NCBI RefSeq assembly: GCF_003696315.1
Contig: NZ_RFFN01000003.1
Coordinates: 558,001 to 622,000 of the forward strand
DNA from: Pseudomonas songnenensis
GTDB taxonomy: Bacteria; Pseudomonadota; Gammaproteobacteria; Pseudomonadales; Pseudomonadaceae
Length of the DNA stretch: 64,000 bases
Direction of reading: 5' to 3'
Each line of letters starts with the position of its first letter. The stretch's first letter is position 1. The notes under the pieces are model-generated. The model saw only the letters and a program-made list of their open reading frames with translations, searched no databases and was not told where the DNA came from. This document shows positions 17,852-27,315 of the stretch, in pieces. A program made the position numbers and the translations under genes.

Positions 17852-18841
17852 CTAGCGTTCTCCATCGGATGAGCGGGCCAACCGGGCAGGCTGGCCAAGA
17901 TTTCGCGCGAGCACGCGCACGCTGCCGTCCTGCTCGCGTTGCAACAGGCTGACCAGCGCCAGCCGGCGATCGCCCAGGCGCACTTCGCTGGTGGCCTGGA
18001 AGAATTGACTGCCAACTGCCAGCGCAGTGCCCTGTAGCGTAGTGCCGGCCATGGCCGGCTGCGCGAGGAACGCCGCGCTGTTGCGAAACGGTGCGACACG
18101 ACGCAGCTCCACCAGCGACTCGGCCGCAGCGAGGCTGAGGTTGTCGCTCAGGCTGGAAAGCACCATCGCGCTCGCCGTGTTCACGTTCAGCGGCACGTTG
18201 GGCGGCAACGCGGCGACATGGGGCGCCAGACGCTGGAAATCCTCCTCGCGCATATCCAGCAGCAGGCGCAGCTCGGACAGGTCATGCAACCGGCGCCCGG
18301 CATTGCGGTACGGCGGGTCGAGCGCGAGATAGGCGTTGTCTTCGGCACCGAATTCGCCGCTCGCCTGCTGGTCAGGATCGAGCCAGTCCAGCAGGCGCTC
18401 GGCATACGGCGCGCTGATCTGCAGGCGCAGCAGCAGCCGGCGGAACTGCTCGACCGCTGCGGGGTTAGGCTGTTGATCACGCAGCAGGTCATTGAGGTTG
18501 AAGCGCCCGGCCAGATCCTCGATACGCACCAGGATTTCGCCCTGATCGATCTCGAACGCCGGCAGCGGCTGCGCCCAGGGTTCGAGCAGATGATCGACCG
18601 CCGCGGCCTCACCACTGGCGCCCGGCTCGCCCGTCGCGCCAGCCCGCAGATCGCGAGCGAGGATGGCCTGCGCCAGCGCCTCGCCGCCCAGCGCGTAATG
18701 CCAGGCCTGGCGCGCCTGCAGCTGGTTGCTGCTGGCACGGATGCTGAGCTGCTGGCGCGCCACCATCGCCGCGCTGACCACGGTGACGATGGCCACCACC
18801 AGCAGCACGGTGATCAGCGCCACGCCGCGCTGGCGCCTCAT
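17852..18841 (-). CDS. gspK: Type II secretion minor pseudopilin GspK (XcpX-like)
   Basis: GspK caps the pseudopilus tip with GspI and GspJ. The 329-residue protein starts MRRQRG followed by VALITVLLVVAIV, a prepilin-peptidase site with Gly at -1. It lacks the usual Glu at position +5, which is normal for GspK. The large alpha-helical insertion domain (about 70-250) contains DPDQQASGEFGAEDNAY and the SAM-like fold with PLNVNTASAMVL. The ATG at 18841 overlaps the gspJ stop; an in-frame upstream extension of 72 codons lies inside gspJ and lacks a leader, so it was rejected. Confidence 0.92.
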   Translation of the reverse strand: MRRQRGVALITVLLVVAIVTVVSAAMVARQQLSIRASSNQLQARQAWHYALGGEALAQAILARDLRAGATGEPGASGEAAAVDHLLEPWAQPLPAFEIDQGEILVRIEDLAGRFNLNDLLRDQQPNPAAVEQFRRLLLRLQISAPYAERLLDWLDPDQQASGEFGAEDNAYLALDPPYRNAGRRLHDLSELRLLLDMREEDFQRLAPHVAALPPNVPLNVNTASAMVLSSLSDNLSLAAAESLVELRRVAPFRNSAAFLAQPAMAGTTLQGTALAVGSQFFQATSEVRLGDRRLALVSLLQREQDGSVRVLARNLGQPARLARSSDGER

Positions 18842-19551
18842 TGCGGCAGCTCCCCTTCGAACGGCTCGGGCACGCCCTCGGCGCCGGGCAATGCCTGCTG
18901 CGTCGCCTGCTCGGCAGCATCGGGCAGGCGCAGCACACGCGTGATCCGACCGTAGCGGGCATGTTCGATGTTCAGTTCCAGCCCGACCGGCAAGCGCTCG
19001 GCAGCGTCTTGCGGACTGCCGCGGCCGAAATCGAATGGCGGCCACTCCTCGTGCCACACGGCTTCCTCGTCCAGGTAACGCAACTGCAGGCCCTGGACGT
19101 TGTCCAGCACCCGCTGCACGCGTGGCTCACTGTCGAGGTCGCGGTCGAGCACCACCCAGTAGACGCGCTCGAGGTTGTCACCCGCCAGGCGCCAGCGTAC
19201 CCGCTGCAGATTGGCACGCCGCAGGCCGGTGGGATTGCGCCAGCCGGCGCGGGTCAGCTCCAGCACGGGCGCGCCATCCTCACCACCCAGCTGGCCGATA
19301 AAGGCGTTGCGCTCGTCACCGAAGCCGTCGCGAATCGGCCGCCCGATCACCTGTTGCAGGTCGCGTTCGAAGGCCCACACCGCACGGCTCAGCTCGCGCA
19401 ACTGCAGCTCCTGGGCGCGCACGGCCTCATCGCTCTGCAGCACCGCTTCGAGCATGCGGTAGGTGCCGAGGCCAAGCAGCGCGAACAGGGCGATGGCAAT
19501 CAGCAGTTCGAGCAGGGTGAAACCGGCGCAGTCGCGCGGGCGAGCGTTCAT
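18838..19551 (-). CDS. gspJ: Type II secretion minor pseudopilin GspJ (XcpW-like)
   Basis: The 237-residue protein has a prepilin leader ending in Gly (MNARPRDCAG) followed by FTLLELLIAIALFALL with Glu at +5. The body fits the two-beta-sheet GspJ fold with RAVWAFERDLQQVIGRPIRD and a conserved GLQLRYLD segment. GspJ joins GspI and GspK in the tip complex that primes pseudopilus assembly. The start overlaps the gspI stop by four bases and the stop overlaps the gspK start. Confidence 0.92.
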   Translation of the reverse strand: MNARPRDCAGFTLLELLIAIALFALLGLGTYRMLEAVLQSDEAVRAQELQLRELSRAVWAFERDLQQVIGRPIRDGFGDERNAFIGQLGGEDGAPVLELTRAGWRNPTGLRRANLQRVRWRLAGDNLERVYWVVLDRDLDSEPRVQRVLDNVQGLQLRYLDEEAVWHEEWPPFDFGRGSPQDAAERLPVGLELNIEHARYGRITRVLRLPDAAEQATQQALPGAEGVPEPFEGELPQ

Positions 19552-19967
19552 TGGCGCGCCACTCCCGGGCCGACCGCAATGAAGCCGGTGAGGCTGGTCA
19601 CCGCTCGCTCAGACACCGAACCGCTGCGCCCGCGCGGCGTCTGCAGCGCGACCCAGACGGTGACGCGCAGCAGGCCAGGGTCGGCGCTGGCCTCGATTTC
19701 ACTGAGCGTTTGCCACTTGCGGCTGCCGTAATCCAGCTCCTGGGTTTCGCGGCCGATGGCAGGCGGGGTCTGCTGCAACTGCAGTTCGCTGATGCGGTTG
19801 TCGGCGATCCAGCCGGCCAGGGTCAGTTCCTCCAGCCGTCCGGCGTTGGTCAGGCTGCGCCCGGCCGTCGTGAGCACCACCGCCGACACGCTGGCGAAGA
19901 TCGCCAGTGCCACCAGCACTTCCAGCAGAGTGAAACCGCGGCCGGCCCTGGCCGAGCGTCTGCTCAT
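19548..19967 (-). CDS. gspI: Type II secretion minor pseudopilin GspI (XcpV-like)
   Basis: The 139-residue protein has an Arg-rich leader ending in Gly (MSRRSARAGRG), then FTLLEVLVALAIFASVSAVVL with Glu at +5, and the LAGWIADNRISELQL segment conserved in GspI. It initiates the GspI-J-K tip complex. Overlaps of four bases with the flanking gspH and gspJ genes show tight coupling. Length is normal. Confidence 0.93.
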   Translation of the reverse strand: MSRRSARAGRGFTLLEVLVALAIFASVSAVVLTTAGRSLTNAGRLEELTLAGWIADNRISELQLQQTPPAIGRETQELDYGSRKWQTLSEIEASADPGLLRVTVWVALQTPRGRSGSVSERAVTSLTGFIAVGPGVARQ

Positions 19968-20533
19968 CGCCTGTCCTCGATGACTTTCGCCTCAGGCAGA
20001 CGGAAGCCGTCACTGGTGACCAGCCAGCCACCACCGCGCGGCTTGCGTTCGGACAGGCGCAGGCTGAACGGCGAAAGCTCGCCGCTGGAAAGGATCAGCA
20101 ACTGCGGCTCCAGCCGCGGCGCGCGGCGTGCGGTTCGCTCGCCGTCTCCGGACAGCCCGGCGCGGTCGTCCTCGCGCTGGGTCGGCGCCACCAGTTCCAG
20201 CGGCGTGCCGTCCAGTTCCAGATCCAGGCGCATCCACTCCGGCACCTTGTGCACCTTGCGCCGCTCGACTTCCAGCCAGCGCGTCGCTGCCTCGTCGTAG
20301 CGCAGTACGCGATAGCCCTCGCTGTTGACCAGCAGGCCATACTCCCGGCTGTCGAGCACCGCCTCGTCGCTGAGCACGCCGATCAGCGCGGCCAGGCGGC
20401 GCGCCTCGTCACGCAGCTCGCGCGAGGTGCTCGAGCCGCCGACGCTGAGCACCGCCACGCTGACCAGAATGCCCAGCAGGACGATCACCACCAGCAGTTC
20501 GATCAGCGTAAAGGCGCGGGCGCGCTGCCGCAT
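19964..20533 (-). CDS. gspH: Type II secretion minor pseudopilin GspH (XcpU-like)
   Basis: The 189-residue protein starts MRQRARA followed by FTLIELLVVIVLLGILVSVAVL with Glu at +5, a class III signal. An oddity is Ala rather than Gly at the -1 cleavage position; prepilin peptidases sometimes accept Ala, but with lower efficiency. The body has the GspH beta-rich domain with SREYGLLVNSEGYRVLRYD. GspH is thought to link the tip complex to the GspG shaft. It starts three bases after the gspG stop and overlaps gspI. Confidence 0.9.
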   Translation of the reverse strand: MRQRARAFTLIELLVVIVLLGILVSVAVLSVGGSSTSRELRDEARRLAALIGVLSDEAVLDSREYGLLVNSEGYRVLRYDEAATRWLEVERRKVHKVPEWMRLDLELDGTPLELVAPTQREDDRAGLSGDGERTARRAPRLEPQLLILSSGELSPFSLRLSERKPRGGGWLVTSDGFRLPEAKVIEDRR

Positions 20534-20536
20534 CGA

Positions 20537-20971
20537 TTAGAGGTCCCAGTTACCGATGTCGGCGTTGAGCTCGCTACCGCCGGGCTTGCCGTCGGCGCCG
20601 AAGGAGTAGAGGTCGAACTGGCCCTGGGTGCCCGGCGAGAGGTACTGGTAGTCGTTGCCCCATGGGTCCTTCGGCAGGCGTTTGAGGTAACCGTCGCGGT
20701 TCCAGTTCTTCGGCTGCGGGGTGCCGGAAGGCTTCTTCACCAGTGCATCGAGCCCCTGCTGGGTGCTCGGGTAGGCGAAATTATCCAGCTTGTACATGTC
20801 CAGCGCGGCGGCGATCGCCTTGATGTCGCCCTTGGCCACGGTGACCTTGGCCTGATCCGGCCGGCTCATCACCTGCGGCACCACCAGCGCGGCAAGGATG
20901 CCGAGGATGACCACCACCACCATGATTTCGATGAGGGTGAAGCCCCCTTGCGTGCGTCGTTGCAACTTCAT
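20537..20971 (-). CDS. gspG: Type II secretion major pseudopilin GspG (XcpT-like)
   Basis: The 144-residue protein carries leader MKLQRRTQGG followed by FTLIEIMVVVVILGILAALVVP with Glu at +5. The C-terminal domain has the major-pseudopilin calcium-site region (YPSTQQGLDALV, LPKDPWGNDYQYLSPG and GSELNADIGNWDL). GspG polymerises into the pseudopilus that pushes folded exoproteins through the secretin. It lies five bases downstream of gspF and three upstream of gspH. Confidence 0.97.
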   Translation of the reverse strand: MKLQRRTQGGFTLIEIMVVVVILGILAALVVPQVMSRPDQAKVTVAKGDIKAIAAALDMYKLDNFAYPSTQQGLDALVKKPSGTPQPKNWNRDGYLKRLPKDPWGNDYQYLSPGTQGQFDLYSFGADGKPGGSELNADIGNWDL

Positions 20972-20976
20972 TGTCG

Positions 20977-22191
20977 TTACCCCACCAGTTGGTTGAGAGA
21001 GAGGATCGGCATCAGGATCGCCAGCACGATGACCAGCACCACAGCCCCCATGAACACCAGCATGAACGGTTCGAACAGGCCGACCAGCAGAGACACCTGG
21101 GCGGCCAGGTCGTTCTCCTGATTGCGCGCGGTTCGCGCCAGCATCTGATCCAGTTCACCGGATTTCTCGCCGCTGGCGATCATGTGCAGCATCATCGGCG
21201 GGAATTCGCCGGTGGCATCCAGCGCGCGGGTCAGGCTGCTGCCCTCGCGCACCTTCTGCGCCGCCTCCACCACCCGCTCACGGATGCGCAGGTTGGCGAT
21301 CACCGCGGCAGCGATGGACAGCGCCTCCACCAGCGGCACGCCGCTCTTGGTGAGGATCGCCAGGGTCGAGGCGAAGCGCGCCGTATTGGTCGCCCGGCTC
21401 AGCCGACCGATCAGCGGTATCCGCAAGATGAACGCATGCCAGCGCAGGCGCAGCGCCGGGTCGCGCAATGCCGCACGCATGGCCATCAAGGCGGCGACGA
21501 TGCCGAGCACGATCAGCCAACCCCAGTTCTTCACCACGTCGCTGGTGGCGATCAGCCCGCGGGTCAGCGCCGGCAGTTCCTGACCGGTGTTGACGAATAC
21601 CTTGACCACGTCCGGCACCACGTAGCCGAGCAGCAGCACGACGATGGCCAGCGAGGCGACCATCAGGATCACCGGATAGAGCAGCGCCAGCTGGATCTTC
21701 TGCCGCGATTGCTGACGCTGGTCGGTGTAGTCGGCCAGCTGGTCGAGCACCAGCCCGAGATGGCCGGCATGCTCCCCCGCCGCCACGGTGGCGCGGTAGA
21801 GTTCGGGAAAGGCCGACGGATATTCGCGCAGCGCCGCGGCCAGGCTGTGGCCTTCCATCACGCGCGCACGCACGGCCAGCAGCATCGACTTGATCTTTGC
21901 CGAGGTGGACTGCGCCGCTGCTGCGCGCAGGGCCTCCTCGATCGGCAGCGCGGCCTGCACCAGTGTCGCCAGCTGCCGGGTCACCAACGCCAGATCGCGC
22001 GCCGACAAGCCACGACCGAAACTAAGGCCGCCGCGGCTGACGTCTTCCTTGGACTTGGCCTGCTTCACCTCCAGCGGCGCCCACTGTTTCTCGCGCAGCA
22101 ACTGCCGCGCCTGACGCGGGCTGTCGGCTTCGATCAGCCCCTTCTGCTCGCGACCACGCGGGTCGAGGGCCAGGTATTCGAAGGCAGCCAT
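20977..22191 (-). CDS. gspF: Type II secretion inner-membrane platform protein GspF (XcpS-like)
   Basis: The 404-residue protein has the two repeated T2SS_F cytoplasmic helical domains, about residues 70-195 and 270-395, and three membrane helices near 170, 220 and 375-398. Conserved segments include FTRQLATLVQAALPIEEAL-like LVTRQLATLVQAALP near 90-104 and MLHMIASGEKSGELDQML near 330. GspF is the polytopic platform protein contacting GspE and GspL. A gap of 126 bases separates it from gspE, longer than elsewhere in the cluster. Confidence 0.95.
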   Translation of the reverse strand: MAAFEYLALDPRGREQKGLIEADSPRQARQLLREKQWAPLEVKQAKSKEDVSRGGLSFGRGLSARDLALVTRQLATLVQAALPIEEALRAAAAQSTSAKIKSMLLAVRARVMEGHSLAAALREYPSAFPELYRATVAAGEHAGHLGLVLDQLADYTDQRQQSRQKIQLALLYPVILMVASLAIVVLLLGYVVPDVVKVFVNTGQELPALTRGLIATSDVVKNWGWLIVLGIVAALMAMRAALRDPALRLRWHAFILRIPLIGRLSRATNTARFASTLAILTKSGVPLVEALSIAAAVIANLRIRERVVEAAQKVREGSSLTRALDATGEFPPMMLHMIASGEKSGELDQMLARTARNQENDLAAQVSLLVGLFEPFMLVFMGAVVLVIVLAILMPILSLNQLVG

Positions 22192-22317
22192 CAGACCTGC
22201 CCCAACGCTGGCGACTCACGGTCACGACCGTTTCCGCACGGACACCGCACAGCCATGAGGCCCCAGCCGCCGGGCTGCAGATGCCTGTCCAGACGAATCG
22301 GAAACAACCTCATGCCC

Positions 22318-23832
22318 TCATTCCTCACGCGTCACCCGCAGCACTTCCTCGATGGTAGTCACGCCTTCGCGCACCTTGCGCAGGCCGTCGTCGCGGATGC
22401 TCGGGCCCAGCACCCGGGCGTGACGTAGCATGTCCTGCTCACTGGCGCGGGTGTGCACCATCGTGCGCAAGGCGTCGTCGAACAGCACCAGCTCGTAGAT
22501 GCCGGTACGCCCGCGGTAACCGAGCCCGCGGCACTGCTCACAGCCTTCGGCGTGATACAGCGTCGGCGCCTCGGCCGGGCTGACGCCGAGCAGCGCACAT
22601 TCGGCGGCATCAGCGACGTAGGCGCGCTTGCAGTCATTGCACAACACCCGCACGAGGCGCTGGGCCAGCACGCCAAGCAGCGACGAGGAAATCAGAAATG
22701 GCTCGACGCCCATGTCCACCAGGCGCGTGACCGCGCCGATGGCACTGTTGGTGTGCAGCGTGGAGAGCACCAGGTGGCCGGTCAGCGAGGCCTGCACCGC
22801 CATGTCGGCGGTCTCCTGATCGCGGATCTCGCCGACCATCACCACGTCCGGGTCCTGACGCAGGATGGCGCGCAGGCCGCGGGCGAAGGTCATGTCGACC
22901 TTGGTGTTGACCTGGGTCTGGCCGATGCCCTCGAGGTGGTACTCGATGGGGTCTTCGACGGTGAGGATGTTGCGGGTGCGGTCATTGAGCGTGGTCAGCG
23001 CGGCGTAGAGCGTGGTGGTCTTGCCGGAGCCGGTGGGGCCGGTGACCAGAATGATCCCGTGGGGCTTCTTCACCGCCTGCTCCAGGTGGTCGCGGTCCTG
23101 CTCGTTCATGCCCAGATGACGCAGGGTCAGGCGCCCGGCCTGCTTGTCGAGCAGACGCAACACCACCCGCTCGCCATTGGCCGAGGGCAGCGTGGAGACG
23201 CGGATGTCGACCTCGCGGCCGCCGACCCGCAGCGAGATGCGCCCGTCCTGCGGGATGCGCTTCTCGGCGATGTCCAGCTTGGCCATGACCTTGATCCGCG
23301 ACACCAGCAGCGCCGCCAGCTCGCGCTTGGGCTGCACCACTTCGCGGAGGATGCCGTCGACGCGAAAGCGGATCACCAGGCGCTTCTCGAAGGTTTCGAT
23401 ATGGATATCCGAGGCGTTCTCGGCAATCGCTTCGCCGAGAATGGCGTTGATCAGGCGGATGATCGGCGCGTCGTCCTCCTGCTCCAGCAGGTCCTCGGTT
23501 TCCTGGATCTGATCGGCCAGGCTGGCCAGGTCGAGGTCGTTGCCCAGCCCCTCGACCATCAGCATCGCCGCCGATGAATCGTGCTGGTAGGCCGCGCCGA
23601 GCGCCTGATCGAAATCCGCCTGGGCCAGCCATTGCATCGGCAAGCGCATACCGACCACCCGCTGCGCCTCCTGTACCGCGGTCAGCGCGGCACCTTCACG
23701 CAGGCCCAGACGCAGCTCGCCGCCGCGCTCGAGCAGGATCACGCCGTGGCGGCGGGCAAAGGCGAACGGCAGGCGGCGCTGAGCCGGCTGTTCGAGCAGC
23801 GAGGTGACTTCGTTTACATCGAGTTCGGGCAT
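22318..23832 (-). CDS. gspE: Type II secretion ATPase GspE (XcpR-like)
   Basis: The 504-residue cytoplasmic ATPase has an N1/N2 domain, Walker A GPTGSGKT at 265-272, an Asp box around TVEDPIEY, the Walker B region [10 protein letters not shown] at 329-338 and the His box [11 protein letters not shown]. The zinc-binding CxxC pairs are at 398-401 and 431-434. It powers pseudopilus assembly. It is the first gene of the cluster; the divergent slot that holds xcpP-xcpQ (GspC and the secretin GspD) in P. aeruginosa is occupied here by pntAA. The start at 23832 is the only ATG that gives the expected N-terminus. Confidence 0.96.
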   Translation of the reverse strand: MPELDVNEVTSLLEQPAQRRLPFAFARRHGVILLERGGELRLGLREGAALTAVQEAQRVVGMRLPMQWLAQADFDQALGAAYQHDSSAAMLMVEGLGNDLDLASLADQIQETEDLLEQEDDAPIIRLINAILGEAIAENASDIHIETFEKRLVIRFRVDGILREVVQPKRELAALLVSRIKVMAKLDIAEKRIPQDGRISLRVGGREVDIRVSTLPSANGERVVLRLLDKQAGRLTLRHLGMNEQDRDHLEQAVKKPHGIILVTGPTGSGKTTTLYAALTTLNDRTRNILTVEDPIEYHLEGIGQTQVNTKVDMTFARGLRAILRQDPDVVMVGEIRDQETADMAVQASLTGHLVLSTLHTNSAIGAVTRLVDMGVEPFLISSSLLGVLAQRLVRVLCNDCKRAYVADAAECALLGVSPAEAPTLYHAEGCEQCRGLGYRGRTGIYELVLFDDALRTMVHTRASEQDMLRHARVLGPSIRDDGLRKVREGVTTIEEVLRVTREE

Positions 23833-24170
23833 CGTCCAGCTCCACCAGCGATACGCAGCGACCCGACGTCACCGCGCTCGAAACACTCCAATCGGGTCCA
23901 ACCAGCCTAGTTGGACTACAAGGATTGGATGACATTTCAACGTGCGCGCGTTTTTCCTGCATATCGACTTAACCCGACACCAAGGTCGGAGACGCTTGGC
24001 ACCGCTGACGAATACCCCGTCAATGGCGCGTCATTCATGATGCGGCCGTGTCGTGTGCCTGGCGCGGACGAATTGCTCGTACGCAGAGCCAAACAGGACG
24101 CAATCTGCAGCGAAGCACGGAAAACAGGCAGTCATCCTGCGACCGGCGCGTCAAATACAATCGTTTGATT

Positions 24171-24184
24171 GAAACAGTTGTTTG
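24171..24184. promoter_or_regulatory. Candidate PsrA-type operator upstream of pntAA
   Basis: GAAACAGTTGTTTG matches the motif I recall for the fatty-acid-responsive TetR regulator PsrA of Pseudomonas, (G/C)AAAC-N2-4-GTTT(G/C). Another TTTGA-containing dyad lies directly before it. It is 170 bases before the pntAA start, so the promoter may lie well upstream of the gene. Confidence 0.35.
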
Positions 24185-24263
24185 ATTTTTTCAAGGCTTG
24201 CAGAATGCCGCGCCGGGCGATCGGTTTTTGCGCATCGCTTAGCGGGCTTCACCTGTTCCAAAC

Positions 24264-24288
24264 CCCGCCCGCCAGAGCAGCGGGCGGG
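24264..24288 (+). other. GC-rich hairpin in the pntAA leader
   Basis: CCCGCCCGC at 24264-24272 pairs perfectly with GCGGGCGGG at 24280-24288 around a seven-base loop. It is followed by TGAAAAG rather than a T run, so it is not a simple intrinsic terminator. It could stabilise or regulate the transcript. Confidence 0.4.
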
Positions 24289-24353
24289 TGAAAAGCACGT
24301 CGGTGCGCGGTCCGCCGCAGCACCGGTCATGATCACGCAGGAGAACAACAACA

Positions 24354-25475
24354 ATGCACATCGGTGTTCCTCTCGAAACCCACTCCGGGGAAACGCGCGT
24401 CGCCGCGACCCCGGAAACCGTCAAGAAACTGATCGGCCAAGGGCACCGGGTGACGCTGCAAAGCGGCGCCGGGTTGCTTTCCAGCGTGCCGGACAGCGCC
24501 TATGAAGCGGTCGGCGCAACCATCGGCGATGCGGCCGCGGCATTTGCCGCCGAGCTGGTGCTGAAGGTCAATGCGCCGGACGAGGCCGAACTGGCGCAGA
24601 TGCAGTCCGGCAGCGTGCTGCTGGGCATGCTCAACCCGTTCGACAATGACTGCATCGCGCGCATGGCAGCCCGCGGTATCACCGCCTTCGCGCTGGAGGC
24701 CGCGCCGCGTACCTCCCGTGCGCAGAGCCTGGACGTGCTCTCCTCGCAGGCCAACATCGCCGGCTACAAGGCGGTGCTGGTCGGTGCCCATCACTACCCG
24801 CGCTTCATGCCAATGCTGATGACCGCCGCCGGTACGGTGAAGGCCGCGCGCGTGCTGATCCTCGGTGCCGGCGTCGCCGGGCTGCAGGCCATCGCCACGG
24901 CCAAGCGCCTGGGTGCGGTGGTCGAGGCTTCGGACGTGCGCCCGGCGGTGAAGGAGCAGATCGAATCGCTCGGCGCCAAGTTCGTCGACGTGCCGCTGGA
25001 GACCGACGAGGAGCGCGAATGCGCCGAAGGCGTCGGTGGCTATGCGCGGCCGATGCCGGCCTCGTGGATGGCGCGTCAGGCGCAGGCGGTGCACGAGCGT
25101 GCGCTGCAGTCGGACATCGTCATCACCACCGCGCTGATCCCGGGCCGCAAGGCGCCGACACTGCTGCAGGAAGCCACCGTCGAGCAGATGAAGCCCGGCT
25201 CGGTGATCGTCGACCTGGCGGCCGGGCATGGCGGCAACTGCCCGCTGACCGAGATTGACCAGGTGGTGGTGCGCCACGGTGTGACCATCGTCGGCCACGC
25301 CAACCTGGCGACGCTGGTCGCGGCCGACGCCTCGGCGCTGTACGCCCGCAACCTGCTGGATTTCCTCAAGCTGGCCATCGACAAGGACGGCCAGTTCCAG
25401 CTCAACCTCGAAGACGACATCGTCGCCGCGTGCCTGATGTGCCGCGACGGCCAGGTCGTGCGGACCAACGGTTAA
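24354..25475 (+). CDS. pntAA: NAD(P) transhydrogenase alpha subunit, part 1
   Basis: The 373-residue protein corresponds to the soluble NAD(H)-binding domain I of proton-translocating transhydrogenase. It has the alanine dehydrogenase/PNT N-terminal part ([20 protein letters not shown]), the Rossmann motif [21 protein letters not shown] near 160-180 and the [16 protein letters not shown] region. The enzyme couples proton entry to transfer of hydride from NADH to NADP+. As in other Pseudomonas, the alpha chain is split, with the membrane part in the next gene 13 bases on. AGGAG at 24339-24343 precedes the ATG at a slightly long spacing. Confidence 0.95.
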   Translation: MHIGVPLETHSGETRVAATPETVKKLIGQGHRVTLQSGAGLLSSVPDSAYEAVGATIGDAAAAFAAELVLKVNAPDEAELAQMQSGSVLLGMLNPFDNDCIARMAARGITAFALEAAPRTSRAQSLDVLSSQANIAGYKAVLVGAHHYPRFMPMLMTAAGTVKAARVLILGAGVAGLQAIATAKRLGAVVEASDVRPAVKEQIESLGAKFVDVPLETDEERECAEGVGGYARPMPASWMARQAQAVHERALQSDIVITTALIPGRKAPTLLQEATVEQMKPGSVIVDLAAGHGGNCPLTEIDQVVVRHGVTIVGHANLATLVAADASALYARNLLDFLKLAIDKDGQFQLNLEDDIVAACLMCRDGQVVRTNG

Positions 25476-25488
25476 GGGAGACGCGAAC

Positions 25489-25806
25489 ATGGATCTGATT
25501 TCAGACGGCATCTACAACCTGATCATCTTCGTGCTGGCGATCTACGTCGGCTACCACGTGGTCTGGAACGTCACCCCGGCCCTGCACACCCCGCTGATGG
25601 CGGTCACCAACGCGATCTCGGCGATCGTCATCGTCGGCGCCATGCTGGCCGCCGCGCTCACCGTCACCCCGCTGGGCAAGGCCATGGGCACGCTCGCCGT
25701 GGCGCTGGCCGCGGTCAACGTGTTCGGGGGCTTCCTGGTCACCCGTCGCATGCTGGAAATGTTCAAGAAGAAGGACCGCAGCGCGGCCAAGGCGGAGGGC
25801 AAGTAA
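25489..25806 (+). CDS. pntAB: NAD(P) transhydrogenase alpha subunit, part 2
   Basis: The 105-residue protein has three hydrophobic helices (about 10-28, 38-58 and 62-82), matching the C-terminal membrane segment of a fused PntA. Landmarks are [23 protein letters not shown] and [19 protein letters not shown], typical of the short alpha-2 subunit. With PntB it builds the proton channel. It lies between pntAA (13 bases) and pntB (3 bases). GGGAG precedes the start. Confidence 0.95.
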   Translation: MDLISDGIYNLIIFVLAIYVGYHVVWNVTPALHTPLMAVTNAISAIVIVGAMLAAALTVTPLGKAMGTLAVALAAVNVFGGFLVTRRMLEMFKKKDRSAAKAEGK

Positions 25807-25809
25807 GCC

Positions 25810-27246
25810 ATGAGCATGAACCTGATCACCCTGCTCTATCTGGTCGCCTCGGTGTGCTTCATCCAGGCACTGAAGGGCCTTTCCCACCCCACCACCTCAA
25901 GACGCGGCAACCTGTTCGGCATGATCGGCATGGGGCTGGCCGTGCTCACCACGGTCGGCCTGATCTTCAAGCTCGGCAGCGAGCTGGCCACCGCCGGCAT
26001 CGGCTACGTGATCGTCGGCCTGCTGATCGGCGGCAGCGTCGGCACCGTCATGGCCAAGCGCGTCGAGATGACCAAGATGCCCGAGCTGGTTGCCTTCATG
26101 CACAGCATGATCGGCCTGGCCGCGGTGTTCATCGCGATTGCCGCGGTGGTCGAGCCGCAGTCGCTGGGCATCGTCGAGCAGATCGGCTACGCCATTCCCG
26201 TCGGTAACCGCCTGGAACTGTTCCTCGGCGCGGCCATCGGCGCCATCACCTTCTCCGGTTCGGTGATCGCCTTCGGCAAGCTGTCCGGCAAGTACAAGTT
26301 CCGCCTGTTCCAGGGCGCTCCGGTGGTGTTCAAGGGCCAGCACATGGTCAACCTGGCCGTCGGCCTGGCGATCGTCGGTCTGGGCCTGGTCTACACCTTC
26401 ACCGGCAACCTCGGCGCCTTTGCCATTCTGGTGGCGCTGGCCTTCGTCATCGGCGTGCTGATCATCATCCCCATCGGCGGTGCGGACATGCCGGTGGTGG
26501 TGTCGATGCTCAACAGCTACTCGGGCTGGGCGGCCGCCGGTATCGGCTTCTCGCTGAACAACTCGATGCTGATCATCGCCGGCTCGCTGGTAGGCTCGAG
26601 CGGCGCGATCCTCTCGTACATCATGTGCAAGGCGATGAACCGCTCGTTCTTCAACGTGATCCTCGGCGGCTTTGGCGCCGACGCCGATGCCGGCGGCCCG
26701 GCGGGCGCCCAGCTGGAGCGCAACGTGAAGTCCGGTTCGGCCGACGACGCCGCCTTCCTGCTGACCAACGCCGACACCGTGATCATCGTCCCGGGCTACG
26801 GCCTGGCGGTGGCCCGCGCGCAGCACGCGCTGATGGAACTGGCGGAGAAGCTGACGCACATGGGCGTGACCGTGAAGTACGCGATCCACCCGGTCGCCGG
26901 CCGCATGCCGGGGCACATGAACGTGCTGCTGGCCGAAGCCGAGGTGCCCTACGAGCAGGTCTTCGAGATGGAGGACATCAACTCCGAGTTCGGCCAGGCC
27001 GACGTGGTGCTGGTGCTCGGCGCCAACGACGTGGTCAACCCGGCGGCGAAGAACGATCCGAAGTCGCCCATCGCCGGCATGCCGATCCTCGAGGCGTACA
27101 AGGCCAAGACCGTCATCGTCAACAAGCGCTCCATGGCCAGCGGCTATGCGGGCCTGGACAACGAGCTGTTCTACATGGACAAGACCATGATGGTCTTCGG
27201 CGACGCCAAGAAGGTGGTCGAGGACATGGTCAAGGCCGTCGACTGA
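25810..27246 (+). CDS. pntB: NAD(P) transhydrogenase beta subunit
   Basis: The 478-residue protein has an N-terminal membrane domain of about nine helices and a C-terminal NADP(H)-binding domain III from about residue 300. That domain shows VIIVPGYGLAVARAQHAL, the HPVAGRMPGHMNVLLAEA loop and the VLGANDVVNPAAKNDP segment, all diagnostic for PntB. It completes the proton-pumping transhydrogenase that supplies NADPH. It is the last gene of the pnt operon, followed by a strong terminator 18 bases after the stop. Confidence 0.97.
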   Translation: MSMNLITLLYLVASVCFIQALKGLSHPTTSRRGNLFGMIGMGLAVLTTVGLIFKLGSELATAGIGYVIVGLLIGGSVGTVMAKRVEMTKMPELVAFMHSMIGLAAVFIAIAAVVEPQSLGIVEQIGYAIPVGNRLELFLGAAIGAITFSGSVIAFGKLSGKYKFRLFQGAPVVFKGQHMVNLAVGLAIVGLGLVYTFTGNLGAFAILVALAFVIGVLIIIPIGGADMPVVVSMLNSYSGWAAAGIGFSLNNSMLIIAGSLVGSSGAILSYIMCKAMNRSFFNVILGGFGADADAGGPAGAQLERNVKSGSADDAAFLLTNADTVIIVPGYGLAVARAQHALMELAEKLTHMGVTVKYAIHPVAGRMPGHMNVLLAEAEVPYEQVFEMEDINSEFGQADVVLVLGANDVVNPAAKNDPKSPIAGMPILEAYKAKTVIVNKRSMASGYAGLDNELFYMDKTMMVFGDAKKVVEDMVKAVD

Positions 27247-27264
27247 TCGCCTCGCGCTGAAACG

Positions 27265-27299
27265 AAAAACCCCTCCCGGCCATGCCGCGAGGGGTTTTT
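27265..27299. terminator. Bidirectional intrinsic terminator, pntB / mdaB
   Basis: AAAAACCCCTC (27265-27275) and GAGGGGTTTTT (27289-27299) form a perfect 11-base stem with a T run on both strands, between convergent pntB and mdaB. Confidence 0.9.
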
Positions 27300-27315
27300 C
27301 TTTGCCGGTCGAAGG

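Larger units (their letters stand above)
23833..24353. promoter_or_regulatory. 521-base divergent gspE / pntAA regulatory region
   Basis: No convincing gene is seen; a short 85-codon frame at 23911-24168 lacks a ribosome binding site and family features. The pntAA-proximal half holds a PsrA-like site at 24171-24184 (GAAAC-N4-GTTTG), the inverted repeat TCAAA-N8-TTTGA at 24151-24168, and a strong GC hairpin at 24264-24288 in the presumed pntAA leader. Confidence 0.6.

Noticed and set aside
23911..24168. 85-codon frame in the gspE-pntAA gap
   Set aside because: No ribosome binding site, no family similarity, and overlaps regulatory-looking sequence.
24181..24193. TTGATTTTTTCAA as an Anr/FNR box for pntAA
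   Set aside because: The half-sites are one base too close and lack the ATCAA arm of TTGAT-N4-ATCAA.
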